This document shows, in pieces, positions 1 through 10,232 of a stretch of DNA of 36,525 nt. The number at the start of each line of letters is the position of its first letter. Positions within the stretch are counted from its first letter, which is position 1. The position numbers were made by a program, and so were the translations under genes. The DNA is from Thalassovita taeanensis (GTDB taxonomy: Bacteria > Pseudomonadota > Alphaproteobacteria > Rhodobacterales > Rhodobacteraceae): NCBI RefSeq assembly GCF_900110775.1, contig NZ_FOEP01000022.1:1-36525 (forward strand). The letters are read 5' to 3'. Below the pieces are notes generated by a model. The model made no database searches. It was not told where the DNA came from and saw only the letters and a program-made list of their open reading frames with translations.

Positions 1-3000
1 CCGGCATTGGCGGTCTCGGTAAAGTTCACCTGGAACTGATCGCCCGTGGCACTGCCCTGACCAAAGACCAGAACGTCGCCATCAGCGGCCGTATATTCCT
101 GGATCCAATCCGAACCGTGATCCGCCACACCCAGATGGAAGAACCGGTCAGCCCCGGCGCCCCCGTTCACCCGGTCATAGCCGAAGCCCCCATTCAGGAA
201 GTCATTCCCGGCCCCGCCATACAGAACATCCGACCATGCCTCGCCCGTAAGAACATCGTCCCCGTCCGCGCCGATCACAGTGTCCGTGCCAAAGCCGCCA
301 GACACGCTGTCATTGCCATTATCGCCACGCAGTTCATCGTTGCCATAACCGCCGTCGATCGTGTCATTCCCGTCGCCGCCATAGATCACGTCGCGCAGGT
401 CGGCCTCGGTCTCGCCGCCGATCAGGAAATCGTCCCCGGTCCCGCCGATCAGCACATCGTTGCCATCACCACCGCGCAGCGTGTCATCGCCGCCGGTGCC
501 GTTCAGCGTGTCATTGCCGTCAAGACCATCCAGAACATCCGGACCGGCCCCACCAGACAGCAGGTCATCCCCATCCGTACCCGTCCGGGTCAGACCACCG
601 TTCGACACAGTCACGCCCGCGCTCTGTAGGGTTTCCGTGGTTCCAAACCCATCGACATATTCGATGCGCAAGGTCAGCGCGGCCCCGACATCTTGCGTGG
701 TAACGTCATAGGCGGCAGCAGTTGCCCCCCCGATTGCAACACCGTCGCGCAGCCAGACATATTCCATCTCGCCCAGACCATCGGCATCTGTCAGCGCAGC
801 GGTATCCGCGATCAGGGTTTCGCCCACCACCGGGTCGCCTGCGATCACAACCGCCCCTTCGGGCGCGGCGTTCACGTTTTCGATCACCCATTCCACCGAG
901 GCCGTGACCGTCCCATTCAGCGGATCGCGTGCGGTGATCGTGACGGTATAGGGAACGATGCTGGCCTCGACCGTGCCGCTGATCACCAGACCGTTTTCGG
1001 ACAGGGTCATACCTTCGGGCAGGCCCTGCACCTCCCAGTTCAGAGCGCCGCCATCAGGGTCAGAGAAATACTGACCAAAGTCCACGGAAACCGCACCTTC
1101 GATGCTGCTGACGCTGGCAGGCAGGCTCGAAACAGGTACTGCGTTCTGACCGACCTGAATCATCTGCGCCAAGCTCAGCGTCTGATCGGTGAACTGGAAT
1201 CCCTCGATATTGCTGACAACATCGCGACCCAGATGCGATACGATCGTAAAGGTCCCCCCCGCATAGCTGACGGTCGCATCATCCAGGCTCACGCTATAGA
1301 CTGCGGTATCGGACCCGTCGCCGCCATCCTTGACGTCATTGCCGGGACCACCGTTCAGCACGTCATTGCCGCCACCGCCCAGCAAGGTATCATCGCCATC
1401 GCCGCCGATCAGGGTGTCATTCCCGTCGCTACCCGACAGGCTGTCATCCCCATTCAGACCCCGCACCAAATCGTCGCCAGCAAGCGCATCGGTGACGTCA
1501 TCGCCATTGGTGCCGTTCAGCAGGTTATCCTGATCGGTCGGGGCCACGGATTCCAGCGATCCGATCTGTCCCATATTGGACAAAAGATCCGCATGGGTCC
1601 AAACCGCACCATCGGCCCATTCGATTTCCTCAATCGCGCCGGTATGCGACCCGTTCAGCGTATTGACCAAAATGAGCACATCGCCGGTCGGGCCGAAATT
1701 GACCACGATCGATTCATTCGTGTCGTTCTGCCGGTAAACCGTGGCATTTCGGGCGAAATAGTCATGGATCACGACCCGGTCCGTTCCGGTGCCATCCCCC
1801 AGATCATTCACCACATCCAGACCATCCCCCGCCATGAATTCATAGCGGTCTCCGCCTTCGCGTCCGGCCAGCACGTCATTGCCGGTGCCGCCGATCAGGG
1901 TATCTGCCCCGCCCTGCCCCGACAAAACGTTGACGGCACTGTTGCCAATCAACAGGTCATCGAAACCCGAACCGTCAATATCCTCGACATTGATCAAGGT
2001 GTCGCGGTCGCGCCCCTGAGCATAGCCCAGCACCAGATCCACAGTCAGACCCTGAGTTTCGTCCAAGAACTGTACAAGGTCCTGGCCTGCGCCGCCATCG
2101 ATCGTATCGTCGCCTTCGCCCGGCAACAGAACGTCACGCCCATCGCCACCGAACAATTGGTCATTGCCGCCATCCCCCAGCAGCGCGTCATCGCCGCCAA
2201 GGCCGATCAGCGTATCCGCCCCGGTAAACCCAAACAGGCGGTTGGCCGCATCGTCACCGGTCACGTTATCACTGTGCAACGAGCCGTGAACGTCTTCGAT
2301 CCCGCTCAGAACATCCATTCCGCCGGTCCCGTCACGGGCCGTCCCGTCAGCCAGGTTCACAACAACCGGGCCGACGTCGTCCAGATAGCGCACCAGATCC
2401 AGCCCGTCACCGCCGACCATCGTGTCGTTGCCAATCGCGCCTTCCAGCGTATCGGCCCCGGCATCGCCGGTCAGGCTGTCATCACCCTGCCCGCCCTGAA
2501 TATAATCGTTGCCGCCATTGCCGTTGATCGTGTCGGCGCCATCAAAGCCAAACAGGCGGTTATCGCTGTTCGTGCCGCCAATCCTGTCCCCGTAATAGGA
2601 CCCGTGGACATATTCGATATTGCGCAGCGTGTCGGTCCCGCCCGAGGCATCCTTGCCCGTTCCGGCCAACAGATCCACAGTAATCCCGGCGCTGCTGTTC
2701 AGATAGCGCAGGGTATCCAGCCCGGCGCCGCCATCCATCGTGTCGTTGCCCTCGCTGTCCCACAACTCGTCGTTGCCGGTCCCGCCCAGAAGGCTGTCAT
2801 CGCCTTCATCGCCATGCAGGATGTCATCGCCCGCGCCGCCATCAATCGTGTCATTGCCGCCAAAGCCGAACAGGCGGTTTACCCCGGCATCCCCGGTCAA
2901 CCGGTCACCGTATTGCGAGGCGCGCACGTCTTCGATGTTGCGCAGCGTGTCGGTGCCACCGAACCCGTCCAGCGCTGTCCCCGTCGCCAGATTGACCGTC

Positions 3001-5888
3001 ACCGCGTTGCTGCTGTCCAGATACCGCAGCACATCGCGCCCGGCACCGCCATCCATCGTGTCATTGCCAGTGCCGCCCGACAGGTCATCATCACCGGCCT
3101 GACCCAGAAGGCTGTCATGGCCTTCACCGCCTTGCAGGATGTCATTGCCCGCGTTGCCCGCCAGCGTGTCATTCCCGGAAAAGCCGCGCAGATCATTGAC
3201 GCCGACATCGCCCGCCAGAACATCGCCGAAGGTCGAGCCATCGACACTTTCCAGCCCGCTCAGCGTATCAGTGCCGCCAAACCCATCCTGCGCCGTTCCC
3301 CCGGCCAGATCCACCGAAACCCCGGCGGTGCTGTCCAGATAGCGCAGCAGATCAATCCCCGCACCGCCGTCGATCGTATCGTTGCCGCGACCGCCCCAGA
3401 TCTCGTCATTGCCGGTCTGGCCTTGCAGGTTGTCATTGCCGGCATTGCCCAGCAGCGTGTCATTCCCGGCATTCCCCGAGAGAGTGTCGCCACCGTCATA
3501 ACCGCGCAATTCGTTGGCATTCTGATCTCCGCGCAGCACGTCATCAAAGATAGACCCATCGATATTCTCGATGTCGCGCAGCGTATCAGAGCCGCCAAAG
3601 CCATCCTGTGCCTCGCCATTGACAAGGTCCACCACAACACGTGCGGTGCTGTCGCGATAGCGCATGAAATCCAGCCCCGCGCCGCCGTCAATCGTATCGT
3701 TGCCGCGACCGCCCCAGATTTCATCGTCACCCGTGCCACCAAACAGGCTGTCATGACCATCACCGCCCAACAGCAGGTCATCGCCCTGAGCCCCGTTGAT
3801 CGTGTCGTTGCCGCCAAAGCCCTGCAACTCGTTGTCGCCGAGATCACCGCCCAGCACGTCGTTGAATTGCGACCCATGCGCCGCCTCGATCCCGATCAGG
3901 GTATCCGTGCCGCCTTCGCCATCTTCGGCACGCCCTGCGGACAGCTCGACCACAACACCACTCGCGGCTTCGATATAGCGGACAATGTCAAAGCCCGCGC
4001 CACCGTGCAGCGTATCATTGCCCGCCTCGCCCCAGACTTCATCATCGCCGACGCCGCCATCAATCACGTCATTGCCCGCACCGCCCAACAGCACGTCGCT
4101 GCCGCCATTGCCCAGCAAAGTATCCGCGCCTGCATAGCCGAAAACCCGGTTGTCGCCATTATCGCCGATAACATGGTCGTTCTGCCCGGTCGCATAGACC
4201 TCTTCGATACCGCTGATCAGGTCAGTATCACCAAAACCGTCCACTGCAGTGCCGGCGTTCATATCCACCCGGATACCTGCGATGCCGCCACGATCGAAAT
4301 CTTCATCGTAGTGGATGCGGTCCACACCGGCGCCGCCGTTCAGCGTATCCGCCCCCCGCAACCCCCAGAAGGCGTTTTCCAGATCATTGCCCAGCAGATT
4401 ATCCGCGAAAGGTGTGGCGCGGATATCATCGATATTGATCAGCGTATCGGTAAAGCCAAAGGCATCGCGCCCTGTCCCGGCCACCAGATCGACGATCAGC
4501 CCCATCGTGCCGTACTCATACCGGCCCAGACGGAAGTTGAACGAGCCGGTCACCACCTCGGCCTCATAGGCCATGGTGTCGGCATCCCCGCCGCCGCCAT
4601 CAATCGTGTCATTGCCCTGATACCCGGTGAACCACTCCAGATAATCATGCTGGGGGTTGCCGCCGATCAGCGTATCGTTGTGCATGGTGCCCTTCACTTC
4701 AAGGAAGTGCAGAGCCTGCGAGAAATCCACCCGCATATTGGCCGAGGACGCAATCCCCGTGGCCAGATTCACGGTCACAGCTTCGTCGACCTGGAACACC
4801 ATCTGGTGGCCATATCGCGACCCCAGCGAGGTGGTTCCGATAACGGTCTTGTTGCCGCTGCCGCTGATAATGACGTTGTCACGCACGTCGTCAGAGACGG
4901 TTCCCACCACGATGGTGTCGTTGCCCTCGCCGGTGAATATCAGGTTTTCACCATCTCCACCGTCGAGATAATCATCCCCTCCATACCCGAACAGACGGTT
5001 ATCCTCGGCGTCCGACCCGATCAGCCGATCCCCAAGGTTTGACCCGTAAACATATTCGATCGAAATCAGGCTGTCGGTATGCCCCCAGGTATCGGTGGCC
5101 GTCCCCGCGCCCAGATCGACCACAACGCCCTGTGTGCCGCCGTCATTCTGATACGACGCCGTATCGAAATCCGCGCCGCCATTCAGCGTATCGTTCCCGA
5201 CCCCGCCAGTCAGCAGATCGTCGCCACCCTGGCCGTTGATCAGGTCATTGCCCTCCCAGCCAAGCAGCGTATCCGCGGCCGCACTGCCCAAGATCGTATC
5301 ATTAAAGGCCGAGCCATAGATCCATTTAATGCCGATCAGCGTGTCCAGATCGCCAAAAGTGTCGCGTGCCACACCGGTTGCAAGATTAACATTCACCCCC
5401 AGCGTGCCACCATCACGGTAATAGGCAATCTGATCCTGCCCATTGCCATCACTCAGTGTGTCGTTGCCTGCCCCGCCAACCAGCAGGTCATCCCCGCCGC
5501 CGCCATCGATGAAATCATTGCCGTCCCAACCATGGAGCGTGTCATTGGTGGCCGCGCCCAAAAGCGTATCATTCAAGGCCGAGCCAAAAACCGATTCAAT
5601 GCTGATCAGCGCATCAAGATTGCCATAGGTGTCACGCGCCACACCGGTTGCAAGATTGACATTCACCCCCTGTGTGCCGCCGTCACGGTAATACACAACC
5701 TGATCAGCGCCGGCGCCGCCATCAAGGCGGTCATCCCCCGCTTGGCCAATCAGAAGGTCATTACCTGAAAATCCCTGAAGCGTATCGTTACCACCGCCCC
5801 CAATAAGGGTGTCCTTGCCGGCACCGCCGGAAATATTCTCATCTGCCATAAGTCCAACAATTTTATAATTAATGTCGTTATCGGCCAT
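1..5888 (-). CDS. Giant RTX (hemolysin-type calcium-binding) repeat protein, C-terminus cut by window edge
   Basis: The minus strand reads open from an ATG at 5888 (GGGGGT-like ribosome site about 6 nt upstream) to the left edge, about 1,962 codons. Almost all of it is nonapeptide RTX repeats of the GGxGxDxLx type, such as GGAGNDTL and GGSGNDTL variants, which bind calcium and fold as parallel beta-rolls after type I secretion. Between RTX blocks lies a recurring module with V-V-DL[14 protein letters not shown]. Near residues 1340-1430 is a stretch like the hemolysin-type calcium-binding related domain (DYFARNATV ... [11 protein letters not shown]). Near 1580-1660 is a putative Ig/cadherin-like domain ([12 protein letters not shown] ... 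GLPEGMTL), then a second Ig-like domain, then a last RTX block ending [17 protein letters not shown]. There is no N-terminal signal peptide, as expected for type I export. The role is probably a surface adhesin or matrix protein; no enzymatic domain was seen. The missing C-terminus should hold the secretion signal. Confidence 0.93.
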   Translation of the reverse strand, partial: MADNDINYKIVGLMADENISGGAGKDTLIGGGGNDTLQGFSGNDLLIGQAGDDRLDGGAGADQVVYYRDGGTQGVNVNLATGVARDTYGNLDALISIESVFGSALNDTLLGAATNDTLHGWDGNDFIDGGGGDDLLVGGAGNDTLSDGNGQDQIAYYRDGGTLGVNVNLATGVARDTFGDLDTLIGIKWIYGSAFNDTILGSAAADTLLGWEGNDLINGQGGDDLLTGGVGNDTLNGGADFDTASYQNDGGTQGVVVDLGAGTATDTWGHTDSLISIEYVYGSNLGDRLIGSDAEDNRLFGYGGDDYLDGGDGENLIFTGEGNDTIVVGTVSDDVRDNVIISGSGNKTVIGTTSLGSRYGHQMVFQVDEAVTVNLATGIASSANMRVDFSQALHFLEVKGTMHNDTLIGGNPQHDYLEWFTGYQGNDTIDGGGGDADTMAYEAEVVTGSFNFRLGRYEYGTMGLIVDLVAGTGRDAFGFTDTLINIDDIRATPFADNLLGNDLENAFWGLRGADTLNGGAGVDRIHYDEDFDRGGIAGIRVDMNAGTAVDGFGDTDLISGIEEVYATGQNDHVIGDNGDNRVFGYAGADTLLGNGGSDVLLGGAGNDVIDGGVGDDEVWGEAGNDTLHGGAGFDIVRYIEAASGVVVELSAGRAEDGEGGTDTLIGIEAAHGSQFNDVLGGDLGDNELQGFGGNDTINGAQGDDLLLGGDGHDSLFGGTGDDEIWGGRGNDTIDGGAGLDFMRYRDSTARVVVDLVNGEAQDGFGGSDTLRDIENIDGSIFDDVLRGDQNANELRGYDGGDTLSGNAGNDTLLGNAGNDNLQGQTGNDEIWGGRGNDTIDGGAGIDLLRYLDSTAGVSVDLAGGTAQDGFGGTDTLSGLESVDGSTFGDVLAGDVGVNDLRGFSGNDTLAGNAGNDILQGGEGHDSLLGQAGDDDLSGGTGNDTMDGGAGRDVLRYLDSSNAVTVNLATGTALDGFGGTDTLRNIEDVRASQYGDRLTGDAGVNRLFGFGGNDTIDGGAGDDILHGDEGDDSLLGGTGNDELWDSEGNDTMDGGAGLDTLRYLNSSAGITVDLLAGTGKDASGGTDTLRNIEYVHGSYYGDRIGGTNSDNRLFGFDGADTINGNGGNDYIQGGQGDDSLTGDAGADTLEGAIGNDTMVGGDGLDLVRYLDDVGPVVVNLADGTARDGTGGMDVLSGIEDVHGSLHSDNVTGDDAANRLFGFTGADTLIGLGGDDALLGDGGNDQLFGGDGRDVLLPGEGDDTIDGGAGQDLVQFLDETQGLTVDLVLGYAQGRDRDTLINVEDIDGSGFDDLLIGNSAVNVLSGQGGADTLIGGTGNDVLAGREGGDRYEFMAGDGLDVVNDLGDGTGTDRVVIHDYFARNATVYRQNDTNESIVVNFGPTGDVLILVNTLNGSHTGAIEEIEWADGAVWTHADLLSNMGQIGSLESVAPTDQDNLLNGTNGDDVTDALAGDDLVRGLNGDDSLSGSDGNDTLIGGDGDDTLLGGGGNDVLNGGPGNDVKDGGDGSDTAVYSVSLDDATVSYAGGTFTIVSHLGRDVVSNIEGFQFTDQTLSLAQMIQVGQNAVPVSSLPASVSSIEGAVSVDFGQYFSDPDGGALNWEVQGLPEGMTLSENGLVISGTVEASIVPYTVTITARDPLNGTVTASVEWVIENVNAAPEGAVVIAGDPVVGETLIADTAALTDADGLGEMEYVWLRDGVAIGGATAAAYDVTTQDVGAALTLRIEYVDGFGTTETLQSAGVTVSNGGLTRTGTDGDDLLSGGAGPDVLDGLDGNDTLNGTGGDDTLRGGDGNDVLIGGTGDDFLIGGETEADLRDVIYGGDGNDTIDGGYGNDELRGDNGNDSVSGGFGTDTVIGADGDDVLTGEAWSDVLYGGAGNDFLNGGFGYDRVNGGAGADRFFHLGVADHGSDWIQEYTAADGDVLVFGQGSATGDQFQVNFTETANA
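2050..5700 (-). repeat. About 13 tandem copies of a ~105-aa (310-340 bp) module inside the RTX gene
   Basis: A composite module recurs along the RTX gene. Each copy starts with a Y-L-D-S-like strand, then V-V-DL-x-G-x-A-x-D, a TDTLxxIExVxGS segment, a GDxxxNxLxGFxGND segment and three or four RTX nonapeptides. Copy starts fall near 5690, 5440, 5150, 4800, 4570, 4315, 3975, 3665, 3340, 3020, 2705, 2395 and 2085. The five copies from about 3340 to 2085 are the most regular (310-320 bp apart); those near 4315-4800 are the most divergent. This suggests growth by unequal crossing-over. Confidence 0.8.
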
Positions 5889-6014
5889 ATCACACCCCCT
5901 GCCATTCGCCTAGCACGCAGACCACCTGCGCGCCGAAAGCGCGTTATTTCATGCAACGGGATGCTCAATAATTAGTTTACAGCGAACAAAGGCCCTGACG
6001 TTCCCGAAGGCGGA

Positions 6015-7034
6015 TCACTTCCTTGCGAAATCCACGCCTTCCAAAGACAATATCTCCTGTGCCAAATTCCGGCAGAAGTGCAGCCAAAATGTGACGCCGA
6101 TATCTTCGCGGAACAGGCTCAGCGCCTCGCGGCTGGCCGGTGAAAATTCGAAATCGGGCTGATACGGTTTGCGGCGGCGGACCAGTTCGGCATTCAGCGG
6201 ATCGAAATGCTCTTTCAGCCGGTCAAATTCCACACGCGTGAACAGGCAATGCTTGGCCTTGAGGCCGTATTCCTGTTGCAGATAATGCTCGGCCCGGCGC
6301 AAAAGCCAGGCCGGGGCCGCCTTGGGTTCAGACACGATATTGCCGGCCCAGCTGGCCAGCGCCGGGGGCGACACGTTGGACGCGCCCGACATCATCGGCT
6401 TCAGATCCTCGTCTTCGGGGTTCAGCCCCAGAAACCGCAGCATGCTGCCCATCACGCCGCCTTCGCTTTTGCGGCAAGCGTCGAACTCCATCAGGGTCAC
6501 ATTTTCGGGCCCAAACGCATCTTCCAGACGATCAAGAAGCATTGTGTAATCAGCCCAAAGTCCGGCAAAGACCCCGTGGTTCAGGGCCGGCGTCAGCAAA
6601 ACCGGCGGGCGCGGCGGCGAAATGCTTTTGGACAGTTCCAGATAAACCGACTGCATGAACGACCATTGCTGACGCAGCACGCAAACCACCTGCACCTCGT
6701 CAAAAGCCTCCAGATGCTGGCGCAGCTCCTTGTAGTTCACCCCGCCCCGCGGCCCGGCGCGCGAAAATTCTTCGCTGCTCAGCACAACGGTAAAATCGCT
6801 GTCCGCATAATCCGTGCAAATCTGCTCGAACGTGGCCTTTGCCCCCTGCGGGAGTTCGAATTCATCCCCCACCGGAGACCACAGCGCCGTCAGACCGTGG
6901 TGGCCTGGGATATGGTTCAGCAACGGGTATACGATACCGCGATCGGAGATCTCAGGGGCAAAGGACCAGAACCGTTCCTGAATGGTGGTTGTGGCCGTTT
7001 TATGCGTGCCGATATGAATAATGACTTTAGACAA
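6015..7034 (-). CDS. Sulfotransferase-family protein (PAPS-binding), paralogue 1
   Basis: This 339-residue protein opens with HIGTHKTATTTIQ (residues 6-18), a P-loop-like 5'-phosphosulfate-binding motif of the sulfotransferase superfamily. A second conserved segment, VVLSSEEFSR (around 85-95), and VQVVCVLRQQWSFMQSVY (around 133-150) fit the 3'-phosphate-binding region. The expected reaction is transfer of sulfate from PAPS to a hydroxyl, here probably on a glycan. The start is TTG at 7034, with AGAGG about 7 nt upstream. It is closely related along its whole length to the gene at 17543-18583, which shares the HIGTHKTATTTIQ opening. It sits upstream of the RTX gene on the same strand with a 126-bp gap. 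The acceptor cannot be read from sequence. Confidence 0.85.
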   Translation of the reverse strand: MSKVIIHIGTHKTATTTIQERFWSFAPEISDRGIVYPLLNHIPGHHGLTALWSPVGDEFELPQGAKATFEQICTDYADSDFTVVLSSEEFSRAGPRGGVNYKELRQHLEAFDEVQVVCVLRQQWSFMQSVYLELSKSISPPRPPVLLTPALNHGVFAGLWADYTMLLDRLEDAFGPENVTLMEFDACRKSEGGVMGSMLRFLGLNPEDEDLKPMMSGASNVSPPALASWAGNIVSEPKAAPAWLLRRAEHYLQQEYGLKAKHCLFTRVEFDRLKEHFDPLNAELVRRRKPYQPDFEFSPASREALSLFREDIGVTFWLHFCRNLAQEILSLEGVDFARK

Positions 7035-7128
7035 AACAAAACCTCTTCGCAGGGCGCGATACGCGGCAGCGGTATATCAATTGCGTGATGGGGTAAATTG
7101 CAACAATCAGGTAAAATCCTGACGGCAT

Positions 7129-7158
7129 GTCAAACCTTTCGCGTGCGAAAGGTTTGAC
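7129..7158 (-). terminator. Perfect hairpin terminator after the GT61-like gene
   Basis: A 14-bp perfect inverted repeat (GTCAAACCTTTCGC and its complement) with a 2-nt loop lies 2 nt past the stop of the gene ending at 7161. It has no clear T-run. The core CTTTCGC/GCGAAAG recurs in the hairpin at 23734-23757. It probably ends the SGNH-GSCFA-GT61 transcript. Confidence 0.65.
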
Positions 7159-7160
7159 GC

Positions 7161-8282
7161 TCATCCCTCCGACACCACAGACAGGGCCTGATGGGCCGGG
7201 CCGACATCGAACGCGTCTGACAGGTTTTCCAGTTCCTGATGCAGCGCCTCAGGCGTGGGGGCCTGCCAACCGCTGGGCTGGATGAACCCACAGGCCGCCA
7301 GATCAGACCCTAACGCGGCGAAATTCAGCAGGCTTTGCGCACGCGCATTGGCGCCGGGGAACCGACGGTGAAACAGCATTTCCAGCACGTGATTGTCGCC
7401 CTTGGGCACAGGTCCTGCGAACGAGGTAATCTGACGTTCGAACACCGGGAAGACCGTCTTGCGGCGCCAGATGATAAAGACCTGCTGATCAGGCCGCGCG
7501 GCCAGCGCATAAAGATGCAGGGCCGAGCCTTCGGAGAACACCAACTGGTGCGCATCCGCATAATGGCGCAGCTGTTCGGCCGCCCCCAGCATTTCGGGAT
7601 GAATGACAGTATAGCCCTGCGCCCGCATATTACGGTCGATCTCGGCCTCCAGCACAAAACGCGCGCCTTCGCGGGCCAGCCCTGCACGCGACACGAACAC
7701 TTTTTCGGGGCCTTGCGGACGGTCCTTGCGGGCGCGGGCCACACCGGCGGCCATGAAATCGCGCATCAACGGATGGCCCGCCACAAATCCCGCCGGAAAC
7801 CTGAAAGCCGCGGGAACGAACAGGCGCTCCACGCGGGTGGGGCGGTCAATGCGGATCAACGGCAGATCCGGGATCAGAAACCGCAGCACATTGAGTACAG
7901 AATTCTGCACAGGCTGATCGGGATGCAGCGCATAAAACACCACGCCATCCAGCCCCGACAGCAGGTCCGCCGCCCAAAGCCGCGCGATGTTTTCAGAAAT
8001 GAAATGGCCGAAATGCGCGTTCTGCAACAGGCCCAGATACAGATACCGTCCCTTCAGATGGTCCTGCGCCGAGACCGGGTCGATCTGTTTGGCCGGATCG
8101 TTTTTATGGCTGTTGAACACGCTTTCGCCACGGCCGAACAACGCCCCATTGGCCCAGTAAGCCCCGCCGCCAAACCGGCCCGGAATGACCCCGCCGCCTT
8201 CAGGCTTGGCACGAGGCGCTTCGTGAAAGGTGGACGGGGTCACGATCCCATCAAGCAAGATTTCGATACTGGTCAGGCTCAT
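7161..8282 (-). CDS. Glycosyltransferase family 61-like protein (DUF563)
   Basis: This 373-residue protein has the order of motifs typical of the GT61/DUF563 family. An N-terminal region contains HFGHFISENIARLW (around 110-123). The segment VFVSRAGLAREGARFVLEAE (around 205-225) corresponds to the family's 'R..x..R.l.NE' motif. It is followed by GYTVIHPEMLGAAEQLRHYADAHQLVFSEGSAL, matching 'G-aspartate/pe-lS-EQ-A-hGs-l'. The product should add a sugar to a glycan in the cytoplasm. It follows the GSCFA gene by 36 bp and ends at the hairpin at 7129-7158, so it is the last gene of a three-gene operon. The usual family NE pair reads LEAE here, so catalytic details are uncertain. Confidence 0.75.
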   Translation of the reverse strand: MSLTSIEILLDGIVTPSTFHEAPRAKPEGGGVIPGRFGGGAYWANGALFGRGESVFNSHKNDPAKQIDPVSAQDHLKGRYLYLGLLQNAHFGHFISENIARLWAADLLSGLDGVVFYALHPDQPVQNSVLNVLRFLIPDLPLIRIDRPTRVERLFVPAAFRFPAGFVAGHPLMRDFMAAGVARARKDRPQGPEKVFVSRAGLAREGARFVLEAEIDRNMRAQGYTVIHPEMLGAAEQLRHYADAHQLVFSEGSALHLYALAARPDQQVFIIWRRKTVFPVFERQITSFAGPVPKGDNHVLEMLFHRRFPGANARAQSLLNFAALGSDLAACGFIQPSGWQAPTPEALHQELENLSDAFDVGPAHQALSVVSEG

Positions 8283-8318
8283 GTCTTCTTCACATTATGT
8301 CAGGCGGCGGGCAGGGGA

Positions 8319-9416
8319 TCAGCTGTTGGCGGTGCGGGCCTGAGTGTCAAGGATCTCTTCATCGCAGACCACTTTGACCAGCCGTTCCATTTCCTGAGTA
8401 GCCAGATCACCGATGGGCGCGGGGGCAGGGGCCGCCGATTGCCCGAACTCCAGATCGGCCCCGGCCAGTTTACGAAAAAACAGCCGCATCACATGCGCCA
8501 CCCCCACCTCGCGGACGGATCGCAGATCCTCCGCCAGATAGGCGCCGCGCGCATGCGGGCCAAGAATGACCTCGTAAGAGGGGAAATACATCAGATCGGG
8601 CAGGGTCTCTTCCAGCATGGAGCAGGCCACGCGCAGCACCGATTTGGAATAGGTGGTGGCGCTCAGCACGTGCTTGCCCGAGGCCGAGGCGATCAGCGGC
8701 ACCGGCGACACGGTCAGGATCACCCGCGCCTTGGGGTTCACCCCGCGCAGCAGGGTGATGAATTCGGTCAGATCGGCCACGATTTCGGAGACCGTGAAAT
8801 TGTGGAACATGTGGCGATCCGGGTCGAATGCGCCCCCGGCGGTGCCCGGACACAGCGGGAAAACCGCGCCATCCTCTTTTGACACCCAGCCTTCGGTCAG
8901 GCCAAGGGTGAACACGAACACATCCAGCGTTTCAAACCCTTTGCGCACGGCGGCGAAATGCTGGGCGCGGTCCAGATCATATTCGCGCCGGGAGGCAAAG
9001 CCATCGGGCTGGATCTGCGGGCGGAACGGATCAATCAAGGACCCGGCCTTGCCGTCCCAGACGTCCTCTTGCGGGGTGAATTGCCCATAGGCGCGCTTGA
9101 ACAGCTGCAACAGCTGCCGCGCCACATAGATATTGCCATAGCGCGCGGTGAAGGTGCCGTAATTATAGGTCGCCGCGTTTTCCGGGGAAATCATCGGGTG
9201 AGCGGTTTCGGTGATCATCGCGTCAAAGCCGCTTTGGCGCATGTAGCGGGCGATATGCTGCGCGAAACAGCTGCCTGCGGTCATCACCTTGTCGGTGGGG
9301 GTCAGGCCAAAGCGTGGAGTTTCATCCACCGGATCCACCTGATCAGCAGGCAGGGCCGCGACAGAGCGCCGCCAATAGGCGCTGGCGGGCAGATCGCGAT
9401 AGGGGGTGCGGCTCAT
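8319..9416 (-). CDS. GSCFA domain protein
   Basis: The family-defining motif is visible as MTAGSCFAQHIARYM about 45 residues in, within a roughly 365-residue protein. Further conserved stretches are VFTLGLTEGW, VNPKARVILTVSPVPL and ATTYSKSVLRVA. GSCFA proteins resemble SGNH/GDSL hydrolases and are often found in polysaccharide loci, where a role in glycan acylation or deacylation is suspected but not proven. I chose the ATG at 9416 over an upstream in-frame start at 9440 because its ATGA overlaps the stop of the preceding gene (stop at 9413-9415), a sign of translational coupling. The coupling to another SGNH-like gene suggests that the two proteins act together. Confidence 0.85.
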   Translation of the reverse strand: MSRTPYRDLPASAYWRRSVAALPADQVDPVDETPRFGLTPTDKVMTAGSCFAQHIARYMRQSGFDAMITETAHPMISPENAATYNYGTFTARYGNIYVARQLLQLFKRAYGQFTPQEDVWDGKAGSLIDPFRPQIQPDGFASRREYDLDRAQHFAAVRKGFETLDVFVFTLGLTEGWVSKEDGAVFPLCPGTAGGAFDPDRHMFHNFTVSEIVADLTEFITLLRGVNPKARVILTVSPVPLIASASGKHVLSATTYSKSVLRVACSMLEETLPDLMYFPSYEVILGPHARGAYLAEDLRSVREVGVAHVMRLFFRKLAGADLEFGQSAAPAPAPIGDLATQEMERLVKVVCDEEILDTQARTANS

Positions 9417-10150
9417 CGGGCAGCCTCCGTTTGGGCGCAATAGCGGCTCAGCTGATCCAGCACGGCATGGCCATAGGCCGGGCCGGCATGGGTGGGGTCG
9501 TCGCGCCAGGCGGCGGGCATCAGGAAGCCATGTTCATCTTTCATGCTGTCCGGCGTGGGCAGATAGGGAATTCCCTGCTCGGCGCAGATATCCATCATCA
9601 TCTGGGCCTGAAGCCGCCAGAACCGCCAAACCCGCTCGCGCCGGGACAGGCCGTAATTGTTGATCAACGGTGCGAAATGTTTCGCATGGCGCTGAACGTT
9701 TTCCGCCGGAACGGGGGGCGGAGATTCCAGATGCAGCACCGGCGCCTTGGCCGTGGCGCAGATGGCGGGCAGAACCGGAATGGTTTCATGGGCCATGTCG
9801 GCCAGATGTTGGCGGATCAACCCATAGGGCATAATTTCCGCTCCATCCTCGAGTGGCAAATCAGGGGCCTGCGGCAGCACGAAATCATATTTGCGCGGGT
9901 TGTTCACCAGCCCAAGGCTGAAATGCGCGTTCCCGGCCACACAGGACACGATCAATTCAAACCGCGGGGCACTGACAATTTTGGCGATCTTGGGGGTCAG
10001 CACGCCCTGATCATCCAGATTGGGCTGGTAATAATCGCTGCCAATCGGAGCGAACTCGATATTCATCCCCGCAACCTTCTTGCCGCGTTCGGCATAGGCC
10101 TGCTGGATGCAACCGATATGGCTGTGCCCAATGATCAATACGGGTTTCAT
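9413..10150 (-). CDS. SGNH/GDSL-hydrolase-like protein
   Basis: This 245-residue protein begins MKPVLIIGHSHIGC, where the G-H-S-H block stands in the position of the GDS nucleophile motif of SGNH hydrolases. Near the C-terminus DDPTHAGPAYG (about residues 217-227) fits the catalytic DxxH motif of block V. IVSCVAGNAHFSLGL (about 87-101) may supply the Gly/Asn oxyanion residues. The start ATG at 10150 has AGGAT 6 nt upstream. It is the first gene of the operon and overlaps the GSCFA gene by 4 bp. The likely role is ester transfer or removal on a glycan. The fold assignment rests on motifs only. Confidence 0.65.
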   Translation of the reverse strand: MKPVLIIGHSHIGCIQQAYAERGKKVAGMNIEFAPIGSDYYQPNLDDQGVLTPKIAKIVSAPRFELIVSCVAGNAHFSLGLVNNPRKYDFVLPQAPDLPLEDGAEIMPYGLIRQHLADMAHETIPVLPAICATAKAPVLHLESPPPVPAENVQRHAKHFAPLINNYGLSRRERVWRFWRLQAQMMMDICAEQGIPYLPTPDSMKDEHGFLMPAAWRDDPTHAGPAYGHAVLDQLSRYCAQTEAAR

Positions 10151-10232
10151 CTATCATCCTGCTATGAAATCTAACCAAGCAATACCGTCATTTAATGCCA
10201 TGCAAAACGCCATGGCAACCGACGGGTCGGGA

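Noticed and set aside
117-711. Smaller plus-strand frames over the RTX C-terminal part
   Set aside because: Antisense shadows with the same repetitive composition.
693-5042. Very long plus-strand open frame (1,449 codons) opposite the RTX gene
   Set aside because: It is the codon-aligned antisense of GGxGxDxL repeats; low-complexity Val/Ile/Ala/Gln-rich protein with no family motifs. The minus strand is clearly the coding one.
2050-5700. Regular repeats that could suggest a CRISPR array
   Set aside because: The repeats are coding, 310-340 bp long and diverged; there are no short identical repeats with unique spacers and no cas genes.
6207-7088. Plus-strand frame of 293 codons opposite the sulfotransferase
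   Set aside because: Antisense of a gene with clear PAPS-binding motifs.
7335-8882. Plus-strand frame of 515 codons opposite GT61-like and GSCFA genes
   Set aside because: It spans two well-supported minus-strand genes and has no motifs of its own.
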